A stretch of DNA of 64,000 nucleotides from the NCBI RefSeq assembly GCF_000023325.1, contig NC_012785.1:1860001-1924000 (forward strand), given 5' to 3'. This document shows positions 51,037 to 59,079 of this stretch, piece by piece (position 1 is the stretch's first letter; each line of letters opens with the position of its first letter). The position numbers were made by a program, and so were the translations under genes. The notes under the pieces were generated by a model, which saw only the letters and a list, made by a program, of their open reading frames with translations, had not been told where the DNA came from and did not search any database. The DNA is from Kosmotoga olearia TBF 19.5.1. GTDB taxonomy: Bacteria; Thermotogota; Thermotogae; Petrotogales; Kosmotogaceae.

Positions 51037-52017
51037 TTGCCAGTAAGAAAAATAACGATTCCTCACGATGTTGAGATTAGAGAGCTTTTTGGGGAGTACG
51101 ACAGAAAAGCCAAGTATCTTCAGGATAGGTTCAAGGTAAAGTTATCCATAATAGGTAATGAAGTTTGGATCAAAGGCGAGGATGCAGAAAACCTGGATAT
51201 GGTGGAAGAAATAGTAAATGAATTGATAGAAATGAACCGTGACGGTCATTTGATAGATTGGAGAGAGTTTGAGTACATGGTTGAGCAACATCAGATTCAC
51301 GGAAAAGGTTCATCAGAGTTTAAAGGATACTATCGTGAGGTTAAGAATTCCACGTTGGTGGCAAGTCGGGTAAAAGCAAAGACCGTTGGTCAAAAACATT
51401 ATCTTGATTCCATGAGAAAAAATGAAGTTGTTTTTGCCATAGGGCCCGCGGGAACAGGAAAAACTTATCTTGCTGTGGCGATGGCTGTTGATTTTTTGAG
51501 ATCGGGAAAGGTCCAGAGAATAATTTTGACCCGACCTGCGGTAGAGGCAGGGGAGAGGTTAGGGTTCCTGCCCGGAACGCTTATGGAAAAAGTGGATCCC
51601 TATCTCAGACCGCTCTACGATTCACTTATAGATATTTTACCCGTTGATAGGTTGAGCTATTACAAAGAGCAGGGAATTGTTGAAGTCGTGCCCCTCGCCT
51701 ACATGCGTGGTAGAACTTTGAACAATTCTTTCATAATACTTGATGAGGCTCAGAATACAACGTATCAGCAGATGAAAATGTTCTTAACCAGAATAGGGTT
51801 CAATTCAAGGGTGGTCGTTACCGGTGATATAACGCAGATAGACTTAGAAAGCAGTGGAGATTCAGGTCTTGTTATCATTCAAAAGATTTTGAAGGGAATT
51901 CAGAGTGTTGACTTCGTTTACCTTACGGAGCATGATGTTGTTAGAAATCCAATTGTGAAAGAGATCATAAGAGCTTACGATGTCTATGAAAGAGAGGCAA
52001 AGGAAAATGATCGCTGA
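51037..52017 (+). CDS. phoH: PhoH-like ATPase
   Basis: The 326-residue protein has an N-terminal KH-like part (about 1-100) and a PhoH P-loop domain with GPAGTGKTYLAVAMA (near 136), Walker B FIILDEAQNT (near 232), and TGDITQIDL (near 266). PhoH-like proteins are thought to act in RNA metabolism, and their usual neighbour is ybeY, as here. The start is TTG behind AAGGAGG. It overlaps the HD-domain gene by 38 nt. Confidence 0.92.
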   Translation: MPVRKITIPHDVEIRELFGEYDRKAKYLQDRFKVKLSIIGNEVWIKGEDAENLDMVEEIVNELIEMNRDGHLIDWREFEYMVEQHQIHGKGSSEFKGYYREVKNSTLVASRVKAKTVGQKHYLDSMRKNEVVFAIGPAGTGKTYLAVAMAVDFLRSGKVQRIILTRPAVEAGERLGFLPGTLMEKVDPYLRPLYDSLIDILPVDRLSYYKEQGIVEVVPLAYMRGRTLNNSFIILDEAQNTTYQQMKMFLTRIGFNSRVVVTGDITQIDLESSGDSGLVIIQKILKGIQSVDFVYLTEHDVVRNPIVKEIIRAYDVYEREAKENDR

Positions 52018-53425
52018 AAACTCCGTGGGTTTTTTACGTAGATTACGAAAAAGCCTTTCGCTGGATAGAGTAACGAATCTTCTGTTACTTCCGGTAATGA
52101 TCGCTTTGCTCAGCAGGGTTTCTTTTTTCTCTTTACCGGATAACAAATTTACTTTTTTCATTGGTGCCATCGTTTTCTGGTACATACTTGTCGAGGGGTC
52201 ATTTGAATCCAATCATTTTTTCAGACTTCATAGAAGTTATCGCTATACTGTTTTCATGATTGTGAGTATAGGTGTTTTCGTAAATTCCTTTATTTCAGTA
52301 GTCGTGCCCTCGGAATTCTCGCTGGTAATAACCCCTATCTTTCTTGGGACGGCCACCGTTACGATTTTAGTTGGCTATGAGGTGGGAATTGCGACGGGTT
52401 TGTTTATGGCTTACCTTTCTGCTTTTTCTATTGGAACCATTGAGAGTTTCGTAATCTTTTCCACGATTGCTCTCATCAGCACATTGACGACCAGAAATAT
52501 ACTGAGAAGGATAAATATTGCCCGGGCTGGATTCGAAACTGGTATTATCTTCGCTTTGATCCTCTTTGCACGTTCGTTTTTTGAGGTCAAATTGAGTTTG
52601 CTGCAGCTCGTGATCTCTTTCTTCAACCCTGTTTTTTCAGCAATAATAGTAATCGGGATACTACCGTATATAGAATACGCAAGCAGAATATACTCGAATA
52701 TAGGTCTTCTGGAGCTGGGGAATCTATCCCACCCCCTTTTGAAGAGCCTGTCTTTAAGCGCGCCGGGAACGTATCAACACAGCGTTTCAATCGCGAACCT
52801 CGCTGAAATCGCGGCAGAAGAGATAGGTGCGAATCCTATACTTGCAAGGGTTGCGGCGTACTTTCACGATATAGGGAAATCTAAAAGACCTCAATATTTC
52901 ACCGAAAACCAGCGTGGATTGAATCCCCATGAAAGCCTTAGCCCTTCTATGTCAAACCTTGTAATTAACGAGCATGTAAAATTAGGCGTCGAATTGGCGA
53001 AAAAGTACAGGCTTCCAATACTAGTCGAAGATGTCATTAGGGAACATCACGGTACGCGGATTAAGAAATATTTCTATCACAAGGCGAAAACCTCTGGTGA
53101 GGATAATCCCGATTCCTTTAGATATCCTGGTCCCAAACCGAGGTTCAAAGAGTCGGGAATAATAATGCTTGCAGACTCTGTGGAAGCCGCTTTTAAGAGT
53201 TTGAAAGATCCGACGCCCGGAAAGATTCAGGAACTGGTAGAAGAGGTTGTTAACGGGATATACAATGAACGACAGCTCGACAAGAGCGGTTTGAATCTCG
53301 AAGATCTTGAAAAGATCATAGAAGCTTTTACTCGAGTCCTCATAAGTATGAGTCAGGCAAGGATAGAATATCCAAAAGAGAAGGTTGAAAAGGTGGTAAG
53401 AATCAATGAAAATAATCATAAATAA
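51980..53425 (+). CDS. 7TM-HD membrane protein (PgpH/YqfF-like phosphodiesterase)
   Basis: The 481-residue protein has about six to seven hydrophobic segments (about 30-235) and a cytosolic HD domain (about 250-470) with GTYQHSVSIANLAEIAA, YFHDIGKSKRPQYF and EHHGTR, the metal-binding HD signature. Homologs hydrolyse cyclic di-AMP. The long extracytoplasmic N-terminal domain of Bacillus PgpH is missing, so this is a short form. The ATG at 51980 lies inside phoH; ATG at 52007, behind AAAGG, is an alternative. Confidence 0.87.
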   Translation: MSMKERQRKMIAENSVGFLRRLRKSLSLDRVTNLLLLPVMIALLSRVSFFSLPDNKFTFFIGAIVFWYILVEGSFESNHFFRLHRSYRYTVFMIVSIGVFVNSFISVVVPSEFSLVITPIFLGTATVTILVGYEVGIATGLFMAYLSAFSIGTIESFVIFSTIALISTLTTRNILRRINIARAGFETGIIFALILFARSFFEVKLSLLQLVISFFNPVFSAIIVIGILPYIEYASRIYSNIGLLELGNLSHPLLKSLSLSAPGTYQHSVSIANLAEIAAEEIGANPILARVAAYFHDIGKSKRPQYFTENQRGLNPHESLSPSMSNLVINEHVKLGVELAKKYRLPILVEDVIREHHGTRIKKYFYHKAKTSGEDNPDSFRYPGPKPRFKESGIIMLADSVEAAFKSLKDPTPGKIQELVEEVVNGIYNERQLDKSGLNLEDLEKIIEAFTRVLISMSQARIEYPKEKVEKVVRINENNHK

Positions 53426-53843
53426 TGCTACAAGCAAGGAAGTTGATACAGACAGATTAAAAGAATTGATCGTGAAAATATTGGAAAGTGAATTGGACGA
53501 ATTACCAGATTCAACTTTGAATGTATTGCTCACAACTGATGAAGAGATGACTTATTACAACGAAACTTACAGGCATAAAAAGGGTCCAACGGATGTTCTT
53601 TCCTTCGAATACGGACTGGATGATCCAGAAGCGGTAGGAGATATAGTGATTTCTCTGGAAACGATAGAGAAGCAGGCAAAAGAGTTCGGGAACACCTTTC
53701 AGGAAGAGCTTTCACTTATGCTTATACACGGGGTTTTGCATATACTTGGTTACGATCATGAAGGAGATGAAGAAGAGGCAAAAATAATGTTTGAAAAACA
53801 GGAAGACTACTTCAATAAATACGGTAAGAACATCTCTATATAA
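53406..53843 (+). CDS. ybeY: Endoribonuclease YbeY
   Basis: YbeY takes part in 16S rRNA 3'-end maturation and ribosome quality control. The 145-residue protein has the zinc motif HGVLHILGYDHEGDEE near 110, with three metal-binding His, and THRHKKGPTDVLSFEY-type sequence near 55. The phoH-HD-ybeY order is widely conserved. AAGGTGG lies ahead of the ATG. Confidence 0.95.
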   Translation: MKIIINNATSKEVDTDRLKELIVKILESELDELPDSTLNVLLTTDEEMTYYNETYRHKKGPTDVLSFEYGLDDPEAVGDIVISLETIEKQAKEFGNTFQEELSLMLIHGVLHILGYDHEGDEEEAKIMFEKQEDYFNKYGKNISI

Positions 53844-53874
53844 AACAGCTAAGTAGTTCGAAGGAGGGATAATC

Positions 53875-55116
53875 TTGTCAGTAGTACGTCCATTTAGAGC
53901 AGTAAGACCAAAAGCCGAGCTCGTTGAAAAAGTGAACTGTCCTCCCTACGACGTGGTTAGTTATGAAGAGGCAAAGGAATATGGAAAGACTCCGGAAAGT
54001 TTCATGCACATCATCCGTGCGGAGATCGATCTTCCAGAGGGAACACCTCATTACGGAAAACCTGTTTATGAAAAAGCGCGTGATAACCTGAGAGAATTCA
54101 TTGAAAAAGGAATTCTCGTTCAAGATGACGAACCGCGGTACTACATTTATTGGCAAAAGATGGGAGACCACGTTCAGATAGGTGTTGTTGGATGTGCATC
54201 GGTTGACGAATACCAGAAAGGTCTCATCAAAAAGCATGAACTCACAAGACAGGACAAGGAAGATGATAGAGCCAACCATGTTTATACGGTTGGAGCGAAT
54301 ACCGGTCCTGTGTTCTTAACTTTCCGCTCTACCGGGAAATTTGACAACCTTCTTAAAGAGCTCGTCGAAAAGCTAACCCCAATTTATGACTTTACTGATG
54401 AAAATGGTGTAATTCACAGAGTGTATCCTGTAAAAGAAAAAGAAGACATAGAAAAAGTAGAGAAAGCTTTTGAAGAGATTCCCGCTCTCTATATAGCTGA
54501 TGGTCATCACAGAGCGGCATCTGCTTCCCGCGTCAGGGAAATGATGAAATCAGAAAACCCAGCTCATACGGGTACGGAAGAATACAATTTCTTCCTTTCC
54601 GTTATATTTCCTCACAGTCACCTTCAAGTTCTTGATTACAACAGAGTTGTTAAAGATCTGAATGGGCTCAGCAAAGAGGAATTCCTTGAAAAGATTGGTG
54701 AAAAGTTCGAGGTTTCAGAGGCACCTGAGGCTCCGTACAAGCCCAAGAAAAAACATGAATTTGGAATGTACCTTGACGGCAAATGGTACGTTTTGCGAGC
54801 TAAGCCCGGTAGCTTCGATGAAAATGATCCTGTGAAAAGTCTGGATGCTTCCATACTTCAGGAAAATCTGTTGCACCCGATACTCGGCATTGAGAATCCC
54901 AGAAAAGATCCCAGAATTGATTTTATAGGTGGAATTAGAGGACTTGGCGCACTTGAAAAGAGGGTTAATGAAGGTTGGGCAGTAGCTTTTTCAATGTTCC
55001 CAACATCGATTGATGAGCTCATGACGGTGGCGGATAAGGGCATGATAATGCCACCAAAATCCACATGGTTTGAACCAAAACTCAGAAGTGGACTCTTCGT
55101 GCATTTGTTGAAATGA
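53875..55116 (+). CDS. DUF1015 family protein
   Basis: The 413-residue protein begins SVVRPFRAVRPKAELVEKVNCPPYDVVS, the DUF1015 signature, and contains YIADGHHRAASASRVRE near 208, the most conserved block. The family is widespread in anaerobes but lacks an assigned reaction; the DGHHR loop suggests a nucleotide or phosphate site. The start is TTG behind GGAGGGAT. It overlaps ispD by 4 nt. Confidence 0.9.
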   Translation: MSVVRPFRAVRPKAELVEKVNCPPYDVVSYEEAKEYGKTPESFMHIIRAEIDLPEGTPHYGKPVYEKARDNLREFIEKGILVQDDEPRYYIYWQKMGDHVQIGVVGCASVDEYQKGLIKKHELTRQDKEDDRANHVYTVGANTGPVFLTFRSTGKFDNLLKELVEKLTPIYDFTDENGVIHRVYPVKEKEDIEKVEKAFEEIPALYIADGHHRAASASRVREMMKSENPAHTGTEEYNFFLSVIFPHSHLQVLDYNRVVKDLNGLSKEEFLEKIGEKFEVSEAPEAPYKPKKKHEFGMYLDGKWYVLRAKPGSFDENDPVKSLDASILQENLLHPILGIENPRKDPRIDFIGGIRGLGALEKRVNEGWAVAFSMFPTSIDELMTVADKGMIMPPKSTWFEPKLRSGLFVHLLK

Positions 55117-55820
55117 GAATAAAGGTAGCGGCCGTCATAGTTGCTGGTGGTAAGGGAACACGCTTTGGCGCGAATGTTCCTAAACAATTTATCAAGCTTG
55201 AAGGAAAGGAAATATTTGTGAGATCCGTGGAAATCTTCCACGGGTCTCCTTTTATTTCACATACAGTTCTTGTGATGAATCCAGACTGGATTGACAAAGC
55301 AAAAGAGATTCTTTCTTGTTATGAATTGGATGATGTCGTAGTAGTTTCTGGTGGTGAAACACGTCAGCTGTCAGTATTGAATGGTCTTAAAGCTCTTGAG
55401 CCTGTCAAACCTGACATTGTGATGATTCATGATGCGGCACGCCCGCTTTTCGAGAAAAATTGCATTCCTAAAATTATTGCTTCAGTTGAACCCGAAATTG
55501 GTGTTGTTGTAACTGAACCCGCAAAAGAAACTCTATATATCGTAAAAGATGGTTTTGTGGAGAAAGTTCCGGACAGATCTTTTTACTGGCACGCTAAAAC
55601 CCCTCAGAGTTTCTTCTTCGCAGAAATTCTTGAAGCTCATCTTCACGCACTGGAACAGGGAATAACCAACGCTACCGATGACTCTCAGCTTTTCCTCAGA
55701 GTTGGCAAAAAAGTAAAAATTCTTGAATGTGGCGGGAAAAACCCTAAAATAACTACTGCTCAAGATTTGGCAGAAGCTTCGTGTGTATTAAAATTAAATA
55801 AACCGAGATCCGAGAATTGA
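55113..55820 (+). CDS. ispD: 2-C-methyl-D-erythritol 4-phosphate cytidylyltransferase
   Basis: IspD joins MEP with CTP in the non-mevalonate isoprenoid pathway. The 235-residue protein has VIVAGGKGTRFGANVPKQF near 7, GGETRQLSVLNGL near 80, HDAARPL near 108, and TDDSQL-like ATDDSQLFLR near 189. The family normally ends soon after the ITTAQDL motif; here the last residues (NKPRSEN) are read from the border of the adjacent repeat, which supplies the stop. Confidence 0.93.
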   Translation: MRIKVAAVIVAGGKGTRFGANVPKQFIKLEGKEIFVRSVEIFHGSPFISHTVLVMNPDWIDKAKEILSCYELDDVVVVSGGETRQLSVLNGLKALEPVKPDIVMIHDAARPLFEKNCIPKIIASVEPEIGVVVTEPAKETLYIVKDGFVEKVPDRSFYWHAKTPQSFFFAEILEAHLHALEQGITNATDDSQLFLRVGKKVKILECGGKNPKITTAQDLAEASCVLKLNKPRSEN

Positions 55821-55976
55821 GAAACCGAGAACCGGTAGCTGCTGCGCAGCGACAAGAATCCCTTCGGGATTGACACGACCAGCTACGCCGGTGTTACGAA
55901 CTCCTTTGGAGTTGTTCCGAACCACTACGTGGTTGATAAAAAAACGTTGTGGGTTGTGCGTTGTAGGTTGTACGTG
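55799..55976 (+). repeat. Repeat island C: mini-hairpin array and 39-nt inverted-repeat copy
   Basis: After the CCGAGA-type border, hairpins lie at 55838-55850, 55857-55871, 55878-55892, 55899-55913 and 55920-55934, with the same 21-nt period, order and linkers (GACACG, GTTACG, GTTCCG) as island B. Positions 55938-55976 are one copy of a 39-nt GTTGT-rich repeat whose inverted partner is at 58664-58702. Confidence 0.85.
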
Positions 55977-56062
55977 ACAATCGACATATTTACCCCCTAA
56001 AAGGATTGGACAAAAGAAGCCCAACAGCATAGAATAAAGGAAAGAAAAAGGGGGTAAAAGGA

Positions 56063-56464
56063 ATGAAAGGAAAAACACCGCGAAGATACAGTTCAGAATT
56101 CAAAATCAAGTTGGTTAAGGAGTATTTAGGAACAAACAAGAGTTACACAGAATTGGGAGTCGAATATGATGTGGATGCTTCACTTATCATGAGTTGGGTA
56201 AAGCGCTACGAAAGATACAAAGAAAATGCATTCCAGCCTCCGAAAAGGAAGCCTTCATTCATAGCAGATGAAAGCAAGATACCCGCTTTTCTTAAAGAAG
56301 AGCTCGGCCTGGATAAGATAAAGGAACACAGTGATGATCCTGAAGAAATAAACGCCGAATTGGAAAGATTGAAATTGGAACTTGCTGAGAGAGACCTGAG
56401 AATAAGAATACTCAAGGAAAAATTAAAAAAAACGAACATGGAAGAGAACCAGGGAAAAAAGTAA
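56063..56464 (+). CDS. IS3-family transposase OrfA
   Basis: The 133-residue protein has an N-terminal helix-turn-helix of the HTH_Tnp_1 type (about 8-50: YSSEFKIKLVKEYL ... SLIMSWVKRYE) that binds the inverted repeats, and a C-terminal leucine-zipper-like helix (about 95-125). It ends right after the slippery sequence at 56455-56461. Confidence 0.9.
   Translation: MKGKTPRRYSSEFKIKLVKEYLGTNKSYTELGVEYDVDASLIMSWVKRYERYKENAFQPPKRKPSFIADESKIPAFLKEELGLDKIKEHSDDPEEINAELERLKLELAERDLRIRILKEKLKKTNMEENQGKK
56455..56461 (+). promoter_or_regulatory. Programmed -1 frameshift site of the IS3 element
   Basis: The heptamer A AAA AAG lies in the OrfA frame directly before its TAA stop. A -1 slip leads into the OrfB frame, which stays open to 57399. 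A second A-run at 56425-56431 could also slip. Confidence 0.7.
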
Positions 56465-57399
56465 CAGATATTACGATCCTCTGTATTGCTAATAAGTACA
56501 TAAATTGGGGGTTTCGTGTAAGCTTCGTTCTTGAAGTTTTAGAGATACCAAGGAGTAGCTATTACAGGAGCAAGAATCCGGGCTTTTTCCTGAAAGGCAG
56601 GAGAGGAAGAAAGGAAAGAGGTTATGCCTTTAATGTTTTTGGAGGTATCACAAAAGACGAAGAGATAGAAAAACTGCTGCTGTGGTTTAATGCGATCGAA
56701 TCTCCTTTACAAGAGGAATATTATTTGAAGTACATGGGTTCAAAAAAGATAGCCAGATATATCCGGAACGTATACGGAATCATAGTAAATCACAAGAAAT
56801 TGCACCGACTCAGGAAAAAGCTCGGACTTGTTGGGAAGTACAAAAGGCGTGAAAGGCATCCATACACTCGAAGCCGTTCAATAACAGTGACAAAAGCGAA
56901 CCAATTGTGGGAAGCGGATATAACATTCGTAAAAACACGTGAAGATGGGAATGCAGCGATACTGAACATAATAGACGTGTATGACAGAAGCATAGTGGGA
57001 ACATATGTAGGTAAAAGCTGCAAAAAGGAACATTTCATTCAATTAATGAAAATAGCGATCACAAAAAGAGCAAAACCACAAATAATAAGAACGGATAACG
57101 GAAGCCAATTTAAAGCATTAGATACGGGAATATACATGAATGAAGAAAATATAATCCATGAATTTGGAATAGTAAGGAATCCGGATTCGCAAGCATTTAT
57201 TGAATCGTCATTCTCTTCTTTGAAAAGGGAATTCGTAAGAAACAACGAATTCAAGAATCTTGAAGACTTGTGTGAAAAACTAAAGGTATATCTGTCTTTT
57301 TACAACAACCTGAGACCTCATGGGTCATTGAAATACCAAACACCAAGATACTATACTGAATTCTCCAGCCAAAACGAGCCTGTGTACGTAAATCCTTGA
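56458..57399 (+). CDS. IS3-family transposase OrfB (DDE integrase core)
   Basis: The frame is open from the frameshift site to 57399, about 313 codons, and lacks a convincing start of its own, so it is probably made as an OrfAB fusion. The N-terminal HTH_21 part holds SSYYRSKNP. The rve core has the DDE triad: WEADITFVKT, IRTDNGSQF and ESSFSSLKREF, followed by FYNNLRPHGSLKYQTP. All three catalytic residues are intact, so the element may still be active if its ends are functional. Confidence 0.88.
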   Translation, partial: KVTDITILCIANKYINWGFRVSFVLEVLEIPRSSYYRSKNPGFFLKGRRGRKERGYAFNVFGGITKDEEIEKLLLWFNAIESPLQEEYYLKYMGSKKIARYIRNVYGIIVNHKKLHRLRKKLGLVGKYKRRERHPYTRSRSITVTKANQLWEADITFVKTREDGNAAILNIIDVYDRSIVGTYVGKSCKKEHFIQLMKIAITKRAKPQIIRTDNGSQFKALDTGIYMNEENIIHEFGIVRNPDSQAFIESSFSSLKREFVRNNEFKNLEDLCEKLKVYLSFYNNLRPHGSLKYQTPRYYTEFSSQNEPVYVNP

Positions 57400-57433
57400 T
57401 GTTGGTCTGTTTTTGTCCAATATTTGGGGGTCA

Positions 57434-57600
57434 AGCCGTCGAGAACCATTAATGTAGGGGTACAGCATGCTGTGCCCTTTAGTCAGCGGTGTAGCCACTC
57501 CAGGCATCAATCAGCGAAGCTGATTCCCAGCATCAATCGCTAAAAGCGATTCCAAGCGTCATTGCCAAGGGCAATCCCAGCATCTTCCTTTTGAATTTGA
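57434..57600. repeat. Repeat island E: hairpins with CCCAGCATC-type linkers
   Basis: An imperfect palindrome around ACAGCATGCTGT (57463-57474) is followed by three hairpins, AATCAGC/GCTGATT, AATCGCT/AGCGATT and ATTGCC/GGCAAT, each followed by a nine-base linker CCCAGCATC or CCAAGCGTC. The palindrome has a relative at 27196-27213 in island A. Confidence 0.7.
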
Positions 57601-57663
57601 CTTCTGAATGATAGAATAGCACCAGAAGGTTATAAAGCGTGAATTTCGCACAAGGTGATAAAA

Positions 57664-57990
57664 ATGGAGAAATTTTATAAAAAATTTGGTTTAAGTGGGG
57701 AACTAATTTGCCAGATCATTCGGCTAGTTGTGGATTTTTGCGACCCGGAAAAAATTTACCTTTTTGGATCCAGGGCCAGGGAGGATTTTAAGCGTGCGTC
57801 TGATATTGATATCGCTGTTGAAGGAGCCAAAAGGGAGATTGTAGGTCTAAAAGAATTGCTGGAAGAAGAAGTTAGGACGTTGCTTAAATTCGATGTTGTT
57901 GATCTTTCAAAAGTAAATGCGTATCTGAAGGAAGAAATCTACAGAGAAGGGATAGTTATATATGAAAAGATTCAAGCAAATAGCCAGTGA
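57664..57990 (+). CDS. mntA: MntA-like minimal nucleotidyltransferase (antitoxin)
   Basis: The 108-residue protein carries the exact GSx10DxD signature of MNT antitoxins: GSRAREDFKRASDID near residue 37. In characterised MntA/HepT pairs the nucleotidyltransferase adds AMP units to a tyrosine of the HEPN toxin and neutralises it. The ATG at 57664 follows AAGGTG. It overlaps the HEPN gene by 29 nt, the usual two-gene order. Confidence 0.87.
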   Translation: MEKFYKKFGLSGELICQIIRLVVDFCDPEKIYLFGSRAREDFKRASDIDIAVEGAKREIVGLKELLEEEVRTLLKFDVVDLSKVNAYLKEEIYREGIVIYEKIQANSQ

Positions 57991-58336
57991 TTACAAAAGA
58001 GCATATGAAAGGCTGAAAGAAGCGGCTGATACTGCAAAAACCACTCTGGAAATCGATGGGACTATTCAAAGGTTTGAGTTCACCTTTGAGCTTTCATGGA
58101 AACTTATCAAAGCATATTTGGAAAAGGAAGGTATTATATGCAATAGCCCACGAAAATGTTTCAAAGAAGCATACAAGTTAGGAATTATTGAAAACGAGGA
58201 TACATGGCTTGAAATGATTGACGATAGAAATCTAACAGTTCATACATATGATGACAAAACTTCTCGAGCGATTTTTGATCGAATCAAAGACCATTATGTG
58301 ATAGAACTGAAAAAACTTCTTGAGTTGGATGGATAG
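57962..58336 (+). CDS. hepT: HepT-like HEPN toxin (HI0074/nucleotidyltransferase-substrate-binding family)
   Basis: The 124-residue helical protein has FEFTFELSWKLIKAYLEKEG near 38, SPRKCFKEAYKLGII near 60 and, near 88, RNLTVHTY, a perfect Rx4HxY motif that combines the HEPN RNase residues with the tyrosine AMPylated in HepT. It is an intact, complete toxin by motif. The pair sits within a repeat-rich accessory stretch, in keeping with horizontal transfer. Confidence 0.85.
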   Translation: MKRFKQIASDYKRAYERLKEAADTAKTTLEIDGTIQRFEFTFELSWKLIKAYLEKEGIICNSPRKCFKEAYKLGIIENEDTWLEMIDDRNLTVHTYDDKTSRAIFDRIKDHYVIELKKLLELDG

Positions 58337-58365
58337 TTATGGTGAGACAGCTGAAGTGTTGAGCT

Positions 58366-58745
58366 GTGCGCTGCTTTGCAGCGGAAACGAATCCCTCCGG
58401 GATTGCTACGAACTCATGCGGAGTTGACTCGAACCACTACGTGGTTGTTCCGAACCGCTTCGCGGTTGGGAAAAGCAGTCATTCTGGAGATGTCCTATCC
58501 AGAATCTGGGTTTCTTAAGTGCGAGATCCTGAATCAAGTTTAGGATGACAGGTGGGGGTATTTAGAATGACGAGTTCTGTTTATAAAGAGCGAAGCCAAC
58601 ACAGCGTCTGCAAGCCTCGGTTGTGCGGCGGTTACCGGATCTCGGATTTCCTTTCTTGGTTTTCACGTACAACCCACAACGTACAACCTACAACGTTTTT
58701 TTGGTTCTCGACTCTCGGATTCTTGAAATCTCGGATCTTATACAG
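58366..58745. repeat. Repeat island D: mini-hairpin array, dispersed repeats and inverted termini
   Basis: Starting near 58366, hairpins GCTGC/GCAGC, AATCCC/GGGATT, AACTCA/GGAGTT, AACCAC/GTGGTT and AACCGC/GCGGTT follow with linkers GCTACG, GACTCG and GTTCCG. One GTCATTCTGG-type repeat (58478) and one ATCCTGAA palindrome (58526-58546) come next. Positions 58664-58702 hold the inverted partner of the 39-nt repeat at 55938. CCGGATCTCGGAT-type border sequence occurs near 58635 and again around 58705-58738. Confidence 0.8.
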
Positions 58746-58827
58746 CTCTACTAATTTTCTTAATAATAAAGACATGTTTAGAGGATAGAATTAAATTGTG
58801 AAAAAAATCACATGGAGGGTGCGTATT

Positions 58828-59079
58828 ATGGAAATCAAAGTTTGTATGGGTAGCGCCTGTCATATAAAAGGTTCTCCAAACATCGCAAAGAAGCTTCAAG
58901 TCTTACTCAAAGAAAAAGGACTTGATGGAAAAGTCAGCCTTAAGGGATCCTTTTGTATGGGACCTTGCAATAAAGGGGTTGTAGTGTCCGTGGATGGTAA
59001 GGTTTTCTACCACATATCCGAGGACAATGTGGAAGAATTTTTCTTCAAAGAAATTTTGAAAAGAGGTGAAGAGGTTTGA
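58828..59079 (+). CDS. Thioredoxin-like [2Fe-2S] ferredoxin
   Basis: The 83-residue protein begins MEIKVCMGSACHIKGS and later has GSFCMGPCNKGVVV, giving the CxxxxC...CxxxC pattern of thioredoxin-like [2Fe-2S] proteins (NuoE/HydC type C-terminal fold). It is the first gene of an operon with PAS, SpoIIE-type phosphatase and hydrogenase-like genes and is likely an electron carrier for them. The ATG has GGAGGG at 8 nt. A start ten codons upstream is possible but has no such site. Confidence 0.85.
   Translation: MEIKVCMGSACHIKGSPNIAKKLQVLLKEKGLDGKVSLKGSFCMGPCNKGVVVSVDGKVFYHISEDNVEEFFFKEILKRGEEV

Larger units (their letters stand above)
55990..57433 (+). mobile_element. IS3-family insertion sequence
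   Basis: The element encodes OrfA and OrfB in the IS3 arrangement. The ends are imperfect inverted repeats: the right end, read inward, is TGACCCCCAAATATTGGACA and the left is TTACCCCC, six more bases, then ATTGGACA. The TG/CA tip is lost at the left. No target duplication is clear, so it may be old or may have lost flanking sequence. Confidence 0.75.

Noticed and set aside
55990-58702. Prophage or integrative element
   Set aside because: There is no integrase, no structural or replication gene and no tRNA-associated att site; only an IS3 element, repeats and a toxin-antitoxin pair are present.
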